NCBI RefSeq assembly: GCF_030272615.1
Contig: NC_081414.1
Location: forward strand, 823,235,896-823,299,895
Source of the DNA: Cryptomeria japonica
Lineage: Eukaryota; Streptophyta; Pinopsida; Cupressales; Cupressaceae
Direction of reading: 5' to 3'
Length of the DNA stretch: 64,000 nt
The position numbers were made by a program, and so were the translations under genes. How positions within the stretch are numbered: position 1 is the stretch's first letter; every line of letters begins with the position of its first letter. Below, in pieces: positions 38,301 through 51,096 of the stretch. The notes below the pieces were generated by a model. That model searched no databases and was not told the DNA's origin. It saw nothing but the letters and a program-made list of their open reading frames with translations.

Positions 38301-39200
38301 GATAAAGAGAGGGATGGCCAAGAGAGAGAGTGGGCGAAGTTGATGTAGATAGAGGAAAATATAGATAGATAGAGACGGATACAAAGAGAGAGAGATGGAG
38401 ATATCTTTCTAGAAGAGATAGATAAACAAGATGAAAAGAAATGGAGAGAAATATAGAAAAAAAATATATTTGTGCAAGAGATTTGGAGAAAATGAGAGAG
38501 GGATCCAAGAGTGAGGGAAATGAGTTGACAAAGACAAGTAATAGAGAGAGAAAGGTTTACAATTTAGAGAGAGGGGGAGAGATAAAGAGGGGGAACATAG
38601 AGATATAGAGATAGAGAAAGAGAGAGGGAAAAACATGGAGTGTGTGTATATACATTAGATAGAAGAATTAGAAAAATATAAAAAGCGGGACCAATGGGGA
38701 GATAGGGAGAGAAGTAATATATAAGGATATAAAGAGATAGATATAGGGATCGAAAGGATGTAAAGAGTAAATATAATTTATAAAATATAGAGGGGAGGAG
38801 AAAGAGGGAGAGATGGAAGGTGAGAAAAAGGGGGAGAGTGAGAAATAGAGAGAGAAAGATGGTGATAATTAGAGAGGGAGAGATAGAGAGATAGAAAGAT
38901 AAAGATATAGTAAGTGATATATGGAGAGGTAGAGAGGGATATGGAGAGAGTGAGAGAAATGAAGGAAGATGAGTGTGTAATATCTAGAGATAGGGATGGA
39001 GAAATAGATTGGAGTATGTATTTGTGTGAGTGAGCGAGATATAGATATAAAGATTTGAAGGGAGTTTAAGACAAAATGTGTGTGAGTAAAAGATATATAG
39101 AGATAGATATAAAGAGGAAGAAATATACAAAAAATAGATAGGGGGAGAGGGAGAGAGATGATATTGAAGTAGAGAGATATAAATAATAGGGAGTGAGAAG

Positions 39201-39241
<41 letters not shown>

Positions 39242-40034
39242 AATGATAGAAGGGGAGAAGAGAGAGACATAGGGAGATATAGATAAAGGAGAGAGATGGA
39301 GATGGTGATAATAATCAAATTACATGTTGCCATCAACATAACTCTCCAAGGACATATGATATCCTTAAATTATTGGCATGAAATGAGTAATCAAAAGTTA
39401 GTTACTCTTTCTTTCTCTCTCACTCTACACATTTAATTTAGGTGCTAAGTTAAAATTTATTTTATTATATAAATTAGAATAAGATTTAAATATAATTATT
39501 CTATAATAAGTAAAATTTAAATAAGAGAAAATGTATAATTCTAATATCTTTTAATTATTATTTTTAATTCCATTAAAAAACACAAATAATTAGAATACAA
39601 TTTAAGCTTTATAAAAAATCAACCCTTAAAAGAAGAAGTAGAAAAATTAGAATAAATAAAAAAATAATAGAATATATAATAAAAGAAGATAATATTAAAA
39701 TAAATTAGTAAGAAAAGAAAGACTTTAATTCAAAATATAATTATGAACTATCATTATTAAAATTTTAATAAGACAAATAATTATAGATTAAATTATAATA
39801 ATTTTTAATTATTATAAAAAGACATAATTAATTGAAATAAATTTTCAACTTAATGAAAAATTAACTCCTAATAAATGATATTAAAATATATATATTTTAG
39901 TTTTATTATAAAAGATCTCTTATTTAAAATTAATAAAATTTAAGCGATTAATTCTATAGTCTTCATTCTTCTCCCCAATTTTAAACCATCGATTTCAATA
40001 AGTAGGTGGTTCACTTCATATAAGGAATGCTTTG
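35352..40034 (+). repeat. R1 repeat, copy 3 (about 4.7 kb, most complete)
   Basis: Same order as copy 1: AT-rich segment with TTCGCCAACAAAATT words, pyrimidine arm (36050-36412), catac/tatg microsatellite, AT core, purine arm (about 37556-39310) and AT tail ending aatgctttga. Small tandem runs inside include (AT)n at 38150-38170 and (GA)n at 39203-39236. Similarity to copy 1 ends about 40034, where the LINE fragment starts. Confidence 0.9.
37556..39310 (+). repeat. Purine-rich arm of R1 copy 3
   Basis: About 1.75 kb, nearly free of C on the plus strand. It is the longest uninterrupted purine-biased tract in the window besides copy 2. Confidence 0.85.
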
Positions 40035-40061
40035 ACATAATTGATAATATCCATGACTTTG

Positions 40062-41435
40062 GTGCTTTGGGAATACTCATTTTTGGTCGGATTCATGGGG
40101 TGGATATAAGGCTATTGATAATATCCATGACTTTGCTGCTACTCGTATCCTTCTTGAATCTCATAGAGGACCCCTATTAAACAACTATATCTCCCCTTCA
40201 GAGGATGGGGCTTGTTGGCAGTGGATCGAGAAGGAAGATGACAATATCTTGGTAATAGATAAACAAAAACTTATGGCAATTCTTAAATCAAGGAACATTG
40301 CCTTAGGTTAGGTTGAGGACAAGCTCATCTGGGATGGCTCCCTAAGTGGAGAATACAACTCAAAGGATAGGTACTCTCTCATCTTGAAATCATTTATAAC
40401 ACCTATGACTGAGCTTCCCTTGAAACTTTGCTGGGATAAATATTGTTTGCCTAAGGAAGGTATCTTCTCTTGGCTTGCAGTTCAGAACAAGCTCCTAACT
40501 ATGGACAAATTTAAAAGAATGGGGTGTGAGGGCCCTAGTAGATTCCCTCTTTGCAAGGAAGATGAGGAAGACACCAATCATATCCTCCTTAACTGCCCCT
40601 TTGCTCACAAAAGTTGGATCTGGCTCACCAACAAACTTGAATGGTCTGCGTCCTTCCCCCACACCATCTTTGGAATGCTCAAGGCATGGCCTCTCCTTAG
40701 GCATGGCTATCTCTTTGAAGGTTTATGGACAACTCTTCCTTCTTCCATTATGTGGGAACTATGGAAAGAGAGAAATAGATGTCTCTTTAAGAATGAAAAA
40801 CTAGAGGTTCCTAGAATCATTAACAGGATAGAGTCAGCTATCACTGAGCTCATGAACAACCGACTATCATCAGGCACATTGAAGAATGCCTCTATCACTT
40901 ATTGGGATGAAAAGATGATAAAACATTGGGAAGGCTTATCCTTTCCTCCTTTGTAGGAGATGGTCCTATTGCAAGTCTTCGATCAAGGGATGTGTGCAGA
41001 TGGCAGCCCCTAGGCAAAGGTTGGATGAAGCTAAACTTTCATGGGGCATCCCGTGGCAACCCAGGGAAAGCAGGGATAGGATGTGTTGTTCATAATAGGG
41101 AAGGAAAGGAACTAGCAACCCTTGCCTCTCCAGTTGGCATCAACACAAACAATTGGGTGGAACTTATGGCCCTGGTGGAGGGTTTGCATTTATGCGGGAA
41201 ACTAGGAGTTAAGAACTTGGAAATTGAAGGGGATTCGGCTATAAATGTCAATGCTCTAAGGAAAGGTAGTATGCCTAATTTGAGACTAAATACTTTGCTG
41301 TCAAAAGTTCTTGACTTATGTAGAGGTTTTGATAGGTTCACATTCAATCATATTTATAGGGAGGGCAATAATAGAGCAGATGAATTGGCCAACTTGGGAG
41401 CCGATGGCATCAATCTCCTGTCTATGCCACCTTAA
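40062..41435 (+). pseudogene. 3' end of a plant LINE (zf-RVT plus RNase H), 5'-truncated
   Basis: From about 40111 one frame reads LLNNYISPSEDGACWQW, then EDKLIWDGSLSGEYNSKDRYSL (a TAG interrupts just before it near 40308, TGG to TAG likely), then the reverse-transcriptase zinc-binding region WDKYCLPKEGIFSWLAVQNKLLTMDKFKRMG...CPFAHKSWIWL. A frame change near 40930-40955 leads into an RNase H domain, WMKLNFHGASRGNPGKAGIG...VELMALVEGL...LEIEGDSAINVNAL...REGNNRADELANLGADG, ending TAA about 41435. RNase H residues D (mutated to H in LNFHGASRG), E, D and a late D are placed as in plant RVT_3 domains. Endonuclease and reverse transcriptase are missing, as expected for 5' truncation. Confidence 0.85.
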
Positions 41436-41974
41436 GGTGACCCCCTCTTTTGTTTTCCATGTCCTAAGTGGTCATTAGAATGTTTCTCCTTTCATCCCCT
41501 TATGTTTCTCTTGCCCAGACTATGTTTTAACCCCCTTATTTATTCCTCTTCTTTTCCCTTGTATTTACGTATAGATACTCAGACAAACATTTAGTTTAAA
41601 TATGCCCATATATCTATTCTCCCAAACTTTACTTAGGTAGTTAGGCTCAATCCATGGTTGGATATAATCATTAAAACACAAATCTCAATCATATATTTTT
41701 ATTCCTCTCCTTCATACCCATTTAGTCTTCCATCCTTTAGCCCAAGGAGAGGCCCCTCATCTAATATTTTTGTATATACTTATCTGGGAACTTTCATTAT
41801 CAGACCCTCACCTTGATTCAATCATCCATCCTCATATTCAGCCTCTCATCGGCATATATATATATGCAGGTTTTATCTAACATTCTCACCACCTAGGACC
41901 CTTTCATGAATTATCTGGGATAGATAAGCACTCTCAATGCATGTAATAATTTTCTCTTTACAGATATATAGGCA

Positions 41975-42032
<58 letters not shown>

Positions 42033-42250
42033 GCATCCATACATATATCTATCTTAACACCTATATTAAGTTAGATCCTTGATTCACATTTGCAAGTATA
42101 TATATATATATATAGTCATATATATTCATATTTATATATATACATTTATATATATACATATATATATATATACATTTATATATATATATATATATTGATA
42201 TATTTTTATTTTTATTATTATATATATATTTATTTATTTATATATATTCT
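41436..42250 (+). other. LINE 3' flank and microsatellites
   Basis: Non-coding T/C-rich flank, possibly the LINE 3' UTR; no clear poly-A tail marks its end. It contains (CA)n at 41978-42027 and a TATATA-rich run from about 42098 to 42250. Confidence 0.6.
41978..42027 (+). repeat. (CA)n microsatellite
   Basis: About 25 uninterrupted ac dinucleotides. Confidence 0.97.
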
Positions 42251-43835
42251 TATTAGTCTCTTGAAGTTTAATGATCTTTCATCCTTGAACATCAGCTTAA
42301 CAAATCATCTTTATGCATCACAACATTACTGTTTAATATCTTCATGTCGTTCTCTGTCTGGAAATAATTGGACAGAATATGGTTAACACAAATTGACAAG
42401 TCTTTGTCCCAATCCAGTTTTGCCTCTGCTCGATTCTTCTCATCATCGGACTCCTGTTTCCACCGACGATACTTTTATTTTGAATATTACTTCAATCAAG
42501 TATCTCCTTATTTCATTGAAATACTGTATTCGGTCACTATGGTTGTTTCCTCACCAATACCCATCTGATATTCATTGGGTTTTTATGTTGAAGAAACCTC
42601 GAGCTTCGGTGACCTCCTTTATTTTTTCCACCAAAACACTTCTTCCATCAAAATCACCATGCCATGTCAGTGATTGGATCTATTGAACCGAAGCCTTTCT
42701 TTATCCTCCCTTTTCATCTTCCACCGATAAATTCACATTGGTGAAACCATGCGTATTGGAGGCATGCCTTTTAGCTTCATCGAAACCTATTTCCTCATCG
42801 ATATCTTTTATCAATGTAGCTTCCTTTTTTCTAATCAACATTATTCTTTCGATGAGAACATTCCTTTCGGTGAGTCCTTTTATGTTTCACCAATGGTATT
42901 ATCTCCTCTAAGACCTTTTCTCGCCGATGAAAACCATCTCTGCTTTCCTCAATATCTTTTGTCGATCGAATTACTATCTTCGATGAATCTTTTCTAAAGT
43001 TCATCGGTGCTTCCTTTCTTCAATGGCCCTTCTATATCGATGAGACATCTTTGGGTCTCATCGATATTATTTGAACCCAGATATCTTAATACGATGGTAT
43101 TACACCCACTTGATGACTTGTGGGTGACCATGGTATTAATGAGTCTCTTGAAGTTTGCTGATCTTTCATCCTTGAATATTAGCTTAAATTATCATTTTTA
43201 TACATCACAACATCACTGGTTTATATCTTCATGCCGTTCTCTATCTAGATATAATTGGACAAAATATGGTTAGCACAAATTGACAAAACTTTGTCCCGAT
43301 CCAGTTTTGCCACTGCTCGATTCTTCTCATCATTGAACTCCTGTTTCTATCGACGATACTTTTATTTTGAATATTACTTCGATCAAGTATTTCCTTCTTT
43401 CATTGAAATACTGTATTCAGTCACTATGGTTGTTTCCTCACTGATACCTATCTGATATCTATTAGGTTTTTATGTCGAAGAAACCTTGGGCTTCGGTGAC
43501 CTACTTTATTTTCTCCACCGAAACACTTCTTTCATCAAAATCATCATGCCCTGTTGGTGAATGGATCTATTGTCTCACCAAACCCTTTATTTATACTCCC
43601 TTATCATCTCCCACCGATAAAGTCTCATCGATGAAACCATGCGTTTCAAAGGCATGCCTTATAGCTTCCTCGAAACATATTTCCTCATCGATATCTTTTA
43701 TCGATGTAGCTACCTTTTTCTTGATCGACATTATTCTTTCGATGAGAATATTCTTTTCAGTGAGTCCTCTTTATGTATCACCGATGGTATTATCTCCTCG
43801 AAGACCTTTTCCCGCCGATGAAAACCATGTCTGCT
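42251..43835. repeat. About 0.88 kb tandem repeat, copies 1 and 2 (copy 2 cut by PK elements)
   Basis: Copy 1 starts at about 42255 (agtctcttgaagttt) and copy 2 at about 43141, a period near 886 bases. Shared landmarks in order: agtctcttgaagttt, catcaca-acat, ataattggaca, gatccagttttgcc, ttcattgaaatactgtatt, cttcggtgacc, caccgataaa, tttcctcatcgatatc and gccgatgaaaacc. Copy 2 stops at ctgct 43835 and continues at 59813 after the nested PK elements. CpG is concentrated in CGATGA, CACCGA and TCGGTGA words. Open frames on the plus strand do not resemble known proteins. Confidence 0.88.
43831..43835 (+). other. Target-site duplication of the outer PK element (left)
   Basis: CTGCT here and CTTCT at 59808-59812 (4 of 5 identical). 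Repeat copy 1 reads ctctgctttcctcaa at the same place, which shows the original uninterrupted target. Confidence 0.8.
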
Positions 43836-45010
43836 TGTTAGGCCCAATATGGAAAGCTAATATACTAAGAGGGGAGGGGTGAATCAGTACTTAAAAACCT
43901 TTGTTCAACAATAAATTTACTGTTATGCATAAACCAAAAACTATTGTAACATAACATAAAGCTAAAACAAATAAATAACTATCATACATGATTCACTCCA
44001 TAACACATATATTTTGGTTACGCAAAAACTCTTGGTTAGAGAGAAAAACTGTGGTGGGGATGGCACCCACAACTTCACTACTACAATAATAAAGGTTGCT
44101 CGGTTAGAGCTACATGTTTAGCTATTTCTGATAGCTTACCCTATTAGGAGTATCAAGATCATTAGATCTACCTTGCTAAAGGATTTTACAACACTTATTC
44201 TAAATTTTGAACCTGGTTAAAGGCTTTACAATATATAGACTCTGTTAGAGTCTTTTACCCTGTTAGAGGTTTCTCTTACAACTCAAAATATTACAATAAA
44301 ATCTTTACAAATATCTACAACTTCACATCTGAAATGTTATAGCAGATTCTATGTGCTCAAAATGAGATTACCTTGCTTATAGCATACCTTGGTAATCCAT
44401 AGATTAACTCGGTAAACCCTTCTATTTACTCTATTCCTTGATTGTTCTCTGAAAACCTTCTTAGTGACCTCTATGTCTCTGACAGTCACAATACTAAGTG
44501 CTTCCTTATCTATCATATATGTCTTGCTTCATATATCTCTATTTTTCCATATTTTTATCCTTAATCCATGTTGTATAAATAGATCTCTTATGTCAGTGAT
44601 CTGTTCATTGCTTCGATCTTACAAACATGATTTATCAAATGAGAACCATACAAAACATTTCATTGGATAGATGACCTCAAGATCATACAAAATCTTTAAG
44701 TGCAATTTCCAATGTGATAATGGTTTTTTGTTCCTTGATCTTTGTAACACATTTTCCATGTGTCTAGGTTCAATGAATCTGGTAACATGTTTCACTCGAT
44801 GTGTGTTAACTCGATATATCATTTTTTTTGCTCGGTAGACATAGAGTGTTACTCGGTAGAGAGCTTGGTGTATACTAGGCTATGTGACTACTTTCTTCTA
44901 TAACCGACTGCTCTGTGCTTACCAATTGAATATTTTGGTAGTAGTAACCGACTAGAGTATATAGAATGACTTTGGACATAAAACTAATGGCAACTTAGTA
45001 AGTAGTAACA
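43836..45010 (-). repeat. LTR of outer PK element (3' LTR)
   Basis: 1175 bp, TGTTAGGCCC to AGTAACA on the plus strand. It pairs with 58630-59807. Confidence 0.92.
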
Positions 45011-45025
45011 ATCTCTCCTTTTGAC
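45011..45025 (-). other. Polypurine tract of outer PK element
   Basis: The plus strand reads atctctccttttgac, so the element strand reads GTCAAAAGGAGAGAT right before the LTR start. Confidence 0.85.
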
Positions 45026-45360
45026 ATTAGTTGAGATGTTTGACAAAAATTCTTTCAAAGTCATTACTCAAAAATCTATATACTAACAAAATTTGACTAA
45101 TCAGACAGTATATACATTTGTCAATAAAATAGTATATTTAGATATCTTCCCCTTATCAATATATTGTACAAAATTCTAATTATGCATGCGCTATGATCAA
45201 TATTCTATATTAAATGCTTGGTTCACTGCTCGGTTCACTGTCAAAATTAATTGTGCATTTGAGACTCTGTTTTGCTCGGTATACTCCCCCTGTATACTAC
45301 ACTCCACTGTTTGATACTTTGATACTATATATATTCCTGCTTTTTGACAAACATCAAAAC
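45026..45360 (-). other. PK 3' untranslated region (outer element)
   Basis: Non-coding, between ORF2 stop and the polypurine tract. The matching stretch in the inner element (47322-47711) carries a second purine tract. Confidence 0.6.
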
Positions 45361-46155
45361 TTAGTTACCATTCGGTGGAGGCAACTGATCAAAAATGGAT
45401 TTGTACTTTGTCCTTGCATCGGTAAGAGTGACAGAGAGTGAATTATGAGCTGTAATGTCAGCTAATAGTGAAATTAGTCCATCTAAGGTGCTTCCCTCTG
45501 GCTAAGTGGATAGGGAGGTAGCCTTGTTGATCTTCTCTTGAATAAAGGACAAGTGTGGAATAAATAAGGTTTGAAGAGTCATAATGTCCATCCTTATTTG
45601 GTGCTCTTCATTCCTAAGTTCCAATTGTTGAGCCATGAGCTTTTGTAGCTGTGTATAGAAATGTTGAATAGAATTTGACTCAGGGGTCAACTTATTTGAG
45701 AGATCGGTGATCTCTTTCTCAATCACTTTTGTTTTATTTTTTATATCTTTAATGAATAAAGAGAATGTACAGACTTTCTGAAATAAATAAAGAATATGCT
45801 TGAGTTGACAGGACAACTCAGCAACAAATTTGACAAGTTTTACTTTGCCAATAGTAATGATTTTCTGTACCTCTTCAATCATTTTAGCAGTGAGCTCTTT
45901 GTCCTTTAACTTGCTCAAATATTCAGATGTGTCTACTCCAGATGTCTCTATTTTAGTTAGGAGTTCATCCAGTTGAATATGGATGGCTGCATCTTTTGAC
46001 ACTGTAGCTTTAGGTAGCATATCTGTTAATAGTGCTTTCACCTTATGAAGTACTTTCTTTTTCTTTTTAATAGCCATTTGTTTTTCCTATTCAGCTTTGG
46101 CTTTTCATAGTTCACCAAATTTAATGAGTGCTTACCCTTTTAATTTGGATATATC
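45361..46155 (-). pseudogene. PK ORF2 of the outer element, C-terminal part
   Basis: This is the last 265 codons of ORF2, ending at TAA 45363-45361 after DQLPPPNGN. It holds a long helical, Leu- and Lys-rich region (IHIQLDELLTKIETSGVD, LSKLKDKELTAKMIEEVQK, FIKDIKNKTKVIEKEITDL) typical of a coiled coil. A TAG at about 45502-45504 interrupts it. The upstream part of the same frame resumes at 54174 beyond the inner element. Confidence 0.75.
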
Positions 46156-47306
46156 TATTAGGCCCAATATGGAAAGCTAATGTACTGAGAGGGGAGGGGT
46201 GAATCAGTACTTCAAAACATTTCTTCAATAATAACTTAACTGTTATGCATAAACCGAATAGTGTAATAACATAACGTAAAGTTAAAACAAATAGATAACA
46301 ATCATACATGATTCACTCCATAACACATATGTTTTGGTTACGCAGAAACTCTTGGTTAGAGAGAAAAACTGTGGTGGGGATGGCACCCACAACTTCACTA
46401 CTGCAATAATAAAGATGCTCGGTTAGAGCTACATTTTAGCTATTTCTGATAGCTTACCCTATTAGGAGTATTAAGATATGTTAGATCTACCTTGTTAAAG
46501 GATTTTACAACACTTAATCTAAATGCTGCACCTGGTTAGAGGCTTTACAATTTATAGACTTGATTAGAGTCTTTTACCCTGTTAAAGGTTTCTCTTTCAA
46601 CTTCACAATATTATAATAAAATCATTACAAATATCTACAACTTTACATCTGAAATGTTATAGCAGATTCTATGTGTTCAGAATAAGATTACCTTGCTTAT
46701 AGCATACCTCGGTAACCCACATAGTAACTCGGTAAACCCTTATGTTTACTCTGTTCTTCGACTGTTCTCTGAAAACCTTCTCTGTGACCTTTGTGTCTCT
46801 GTAATAGTCTTCTCATACTCATATATACATACATAACTCATGCTATATAAATAGATCTCTTATGACGGTGATCCAATTCCTTGCTTCGATCTTACAAACA
46901 TGATTTATTGAATGAATAACCAAAAAAATAATTTCATTGGTTAGATGACCATGAAATCATACACAATCTTCTGGTGCAATTTCCAATGTGATAACGGTTA
47001 GATGTGCCTCGATCTTGTAACATGTTTTCGTATGCATGTCCAGGTTCAATGTATCTGGTAACACGTTTCAATCTATGTATGTCAACTTGGTGTGTCATCT
47101 TTTCTACTCGGTAGACATAAAAAGATACTCAGTAGATAGCTTAGTGTATACTACATTCTATGACTACTTTCCTTCTGTAACCAACTAGACTGTGCATATC
47201 GACTTCTCTGTGTATACCAACTACATGATTCGGTAGTGCTAACCGACTAGAATATATAGTATGACTTTGAATATAAAAACTAATGGCAATTTGATAAGTA
47301 GTAACA
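46156..47306 (-). repeat. LTR of inner PK element (3' LTR)
   Basis: 1151 bp, starting TATTAGGCCC (TG end mutated to TA) and ending GTAACA. It shares cttctcatactcatatata with the LTR at 53060-54168, not with the outer pair. Confidence 0.9.
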
Positions 47307-47321
47307 ATCTCCCCTTTTGAC
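47307..47321 (-). other. Polypurine tract of inner PK element
   Basis: The element strand reads GTCAAAAGGGGAGAT, immediately before the LTR. A second tract, GTCAAAAAGGGGGAG, lies at 47685-47699 just after the ORF2 stop. Confidence 0.88.
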
Positions 47322-47711
47322 ATTAGTTGAGATGTTTGACAAAAACTACTTTCAAAGTCATAACTCAAAAATCTATGTGCTCACAAAATGACTATACTTG
47401 ACAATATATACAATAGTCAATGAAATAGTATATTTAGATATATTCCCCTTATCATTATATTGTACATAACTTTGATTTTGCATGCTCGGTTCTGTGGCTT
47501 GTGTGCTTTACTTGCTCTGCATACTCTGCTCAGTATAGTCCCCTATATACAATACTCTGAATACTATATCAAAACTGTATCACTCCCCAAATATCTGCTT
47601 GGTATACTGCTCTTCTATTCACTGCATGGTATGCTCCCCTTGTGTATTTACACTCCTATTGGATGATACTTTGAATACTATGCACTCCCCCTTTTTGACA
47701 AACATCAAAAT

Positions 47712-50700
47712 TTAGTTACCATTTGGAGGTGGCAACTGATCAAAAATAGATTTATACTTTTTCTGGGTGTCGGTGAGAGTGATAGAGAGTGCATCCCTTA
47801 CACTTTCCATTAAAGAATTTTGTGCTTGAATATCACCCAATAGTGATATTAAACCATCAAGCGTGCTTCCCTCTTCTGTAGTAGAAAGGCGTGTAGCTCA
47901 GTTGATCTGTTCTTGAACGGATGAAAGATGAGGAAGGAATAGTGTCTGGAGTGTCATTATATCCATCCTAATCTTATGCTCTTCATTTTTGAGTTCTAAC
48001 TATTGAGCCATGAGCTATTGTAACCTTGTATAAAAATTTTGAACAAAATTTGGCTCTGTGGTCAACTTAGTTGAGAGATTGGTGATCTCTTTCTCAATTG
48101 CATCAGTTTTATTCTTGATATCTTTAAAGAATAAGGAAAATGTACAAAGTTTCTGAAATAAATAAAGAATATGCTTGAGTTGAGGGGACAACTCAGCAAT
48201 GAATTTGACAAGCTTGACTTTTCCTATAGCTAGAGCTTTTTGTACCTCTTCTATCATTTTTGCAGTAAGCTCTTTATCTTTTAGCTTGCTCAAGTACTCA
48301 GATACATCAACTCCAGATGTTTCTATTTGATTAAGGAGTTCATCCAGTTGAATGTGGATGGCTACATCAGTTGACACTGTAGCTGAAGGTAGCATTTCGG
48401 TCAGTAGTGTCTTCACCTTCTGTAGTACTTTATTCTTCTTTTGAATGGCCATCTATTTTTCTTGTTCGGCCTTTACTTTGCATAGTTCATCAAAATCAAT
48501 AAGTGCTTGCCCCTTTAATTTTGAGATATCCACATTGGGAAACACTATTGGTTTAGTTAAATCAACTTTAAAACTATGCTTTTTCACTTTCTTCTCTTTA
48601 CCTTTAGTCGGTTGGACCAAGACAATAGCTTGTGAGGCTTGCTGACCCTTGGTAGGTTGCTCGGTAGATGCAACACTTTGGTCTATTCCTGTAGCCATTG
48701 TGGTGTCCTTGGGTGTTTCAGTACTGGGGGTCTCAGCTGTAACATTTTTCAGTGCTTGACGGTGCTTGAGAGGTCTTTTCTTGAGTTGTACCTTCTGCTG
48801 CTTCAGACTGGTGACCTTCGGTGCCTTGTGTAGTATCCTGAGGAGCTTCGGTAGAGACAGGTAGATTAACTGGTGGATAAGGATGAACTTGTACTAAAAT
48901 GGATTTACTAGATACAAGTTTTGCATAGGTAGTGTCATCTATCATTTCCTGCTCTGGTGCTTCTGTATCCATGACATCTTCATCAATTTGAATAGTGTCA
49001 GCTAGGTCTTTCTCGGTAGCATCAAGACCTTTCTCGGTGACATCAAGATTGTGCTCGATGACATCAACAATTTCAACTTGAGATTGTTCACCGACATCCT
49101 TGATTTTGAAAATTTCTTGCCACTTTTCTTTTGTCTCATTTTCTACGTCAATGTATAGCCCATTCATTAGTTTTAAGGCTCTTTGTTTGACAAGAAACCT
49201 TGAATTGTAGGTTGTCAGATTTTCCTTTATTTTAGCTACTGACATATTAGGAAAGAGATGGACTATACTTCTTTCTCTGATTTGTTTCTTTGAGTCCATT
49301 TCATACTTCCACCTATTATCAATATGCAAATAAAGTTCATCTGGAAGTGACTTTGCTAGCTATAATGGAGTTAACCGAAACTTTAGAAGCATGCAGATGA
49401 CAACTTCTTTAATTTGTCTCTTCTCATCATTGTTCCTGGTTTCATACTTAACAAATCTAAATGAACTAAATCCACCATATTCTTTCAGATTTGCATAGAA
49501 GTTTTCTACACTATGTATATTTACCTTTTGGCTTTTTACAATCTGGAATTTGTTTGCATCCTCAAACTTTGTATCACTAGACTCTTTTTCCAAAATGAGT
49601 CTTTGAGTAGATTTCTTGTATGTTTTTGTTACCTTGGGAGCAGTAACACTCTTTTGTTTCTTACTTGGTGATGCAGCTGATGCTCTAGTGTTAGGTCTCT
49701 TTGGTGGAGTGGTCGGTAGGGCCTTTGTAATGTCTAGTTTCTTTCTTTTCAAAAAATTTCCCTTAGGCAATTCAGTACTCAGTGTGATTGTTGCCTCTTG
49801 AGCTTCTGATTCCTCTGCGGTGATGGCAAGAGTGCCTTTGACAAGTGTAGAGGTAGATTCTTCTCTGAATTTCTCTGTCAATGCCTTAATCATTTTAGTT
49901 GCCTTCCTTGTAGCTTTAGGTACTACAATGCTCGTTTTAACTTTTTCCTTAACTTCTTCATAGGTTCCATATCTCAGTTCAGTAGCATGCCTTAGTAATG
50001 TGAGATATGCATCAATTTGTTGTTGTGTGATATCATAGTCAATCTCGTAACCCATTGGTGGAAAAGATTGAGTCCTTGGTTCCACAGCATTCACATAACA
50101 GTAATCAGTGTCTACCTCAAAGCATATATCATCCTTATATTTCTCTACCAGCTGTGGTGGAATCCGATACCTGTTGTGCATCTTTTCTTAAAATTTGTTG
50201 AAGTAGTCATCCATGATATCATTAAAATTATCTCCCAATTTCTTGATAAAGTCATTAATTTGATGGGTGATTGGTCGGTGTAGCTCCCAAAATACTTTAC
50301 CAACTGAGGGAAAGAACTTCTCAAAGTAGAAAAATATGCATACAAGAAGTGAACCAAACTTCAGTGTATTTGCCGAGTTGTTTTTCTTTGGCTTCCTGAT
50401 TGTGTTCAGGTTCTCAAACAAGTTTTTCAACAACACTTCACATAAGTCAATCTTCATTCCCTTTTTCACAATTTTATAGGCCAAGTCAACTATTGCACAG
50501 GGTACATTGTTTTCCCTTACTGATTGAAAGAAACAGTAACCAATTACTCTAATTGCAAATTTAAGTTCTGCACCAGTGACATTGTTCAGTTTCAGTCCTT
50601 TGTAGTTAGATTCTACTCTAGTTAAACTGATTAACTCCTTCTATGATATCATCTTTTGAGCTTGTGCATGATCATAGAAAGGATAACCGGTGATCACATG

Positions 50701-51096
50701 AATGATTTCCTTGGTGATTTTGAATGGTTTCTCTTCTAGCCACATGAAATCATCATGAATTCTGCTCAAAACAAACTTAACCCACTGGGGTTTGAACACA
50801 TGGGGATAGGCTAGGGCTTCAGTTAATCCCTTGATTTTGATATGCTCGTACTTGCTATCCATTTTGCCATCGATACATAGCTCATCATATGTGTCACTTA
50901 TCTCAACATGACTGAGTTCTTCAATATGGCATTTGGTGAAGAATCTAACATCTTCGACTAACAAGACTCGATCTGGGATGAGTGAAAAGGTAGTTTTGTC
51001 AACCGGTTTAGAGGCAACTTTAGGAGTCAAAGTGTATTTCAGTGAGGGCTTCTCCATATTCTTGACAACTACGAGATCTTGGATCTTGGGTGCCAT
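47712..51096 (-). pseudogene. PK ORF2 of the inner element: about 1128-codon protein of unknown function
   Basis: It runs from ATG 51096 (MAPKIQDLVV) to TAA 47714-47712 after PPPNG. From N to C: residues about 95-130 with WVKFVLSRIHDDFMWLEE and ITKEIIHVITGYP; about 150-280 helical, with KKGMKIDLCEVLLKNLFENLN and an aromatic FFYFEKFFPSV stretch; about 445-485 basic and Pro/Ser-rich (TPPKRPNTRASAA), a possible nuclear-localisation or nucleic-acid-binding tail; about 540-590 with ENFYANLKEYGGFSSF; about 700-830 acidic, Thr/Ser/Glu-rich; about 880-1100 coiled coil. One inserted A near 48748 (GAAAAA for GAAAA) shifts the frame and a few stops occur. No enzyme motif is visible. It is retained in all three copies. 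Confidence 0.75.
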
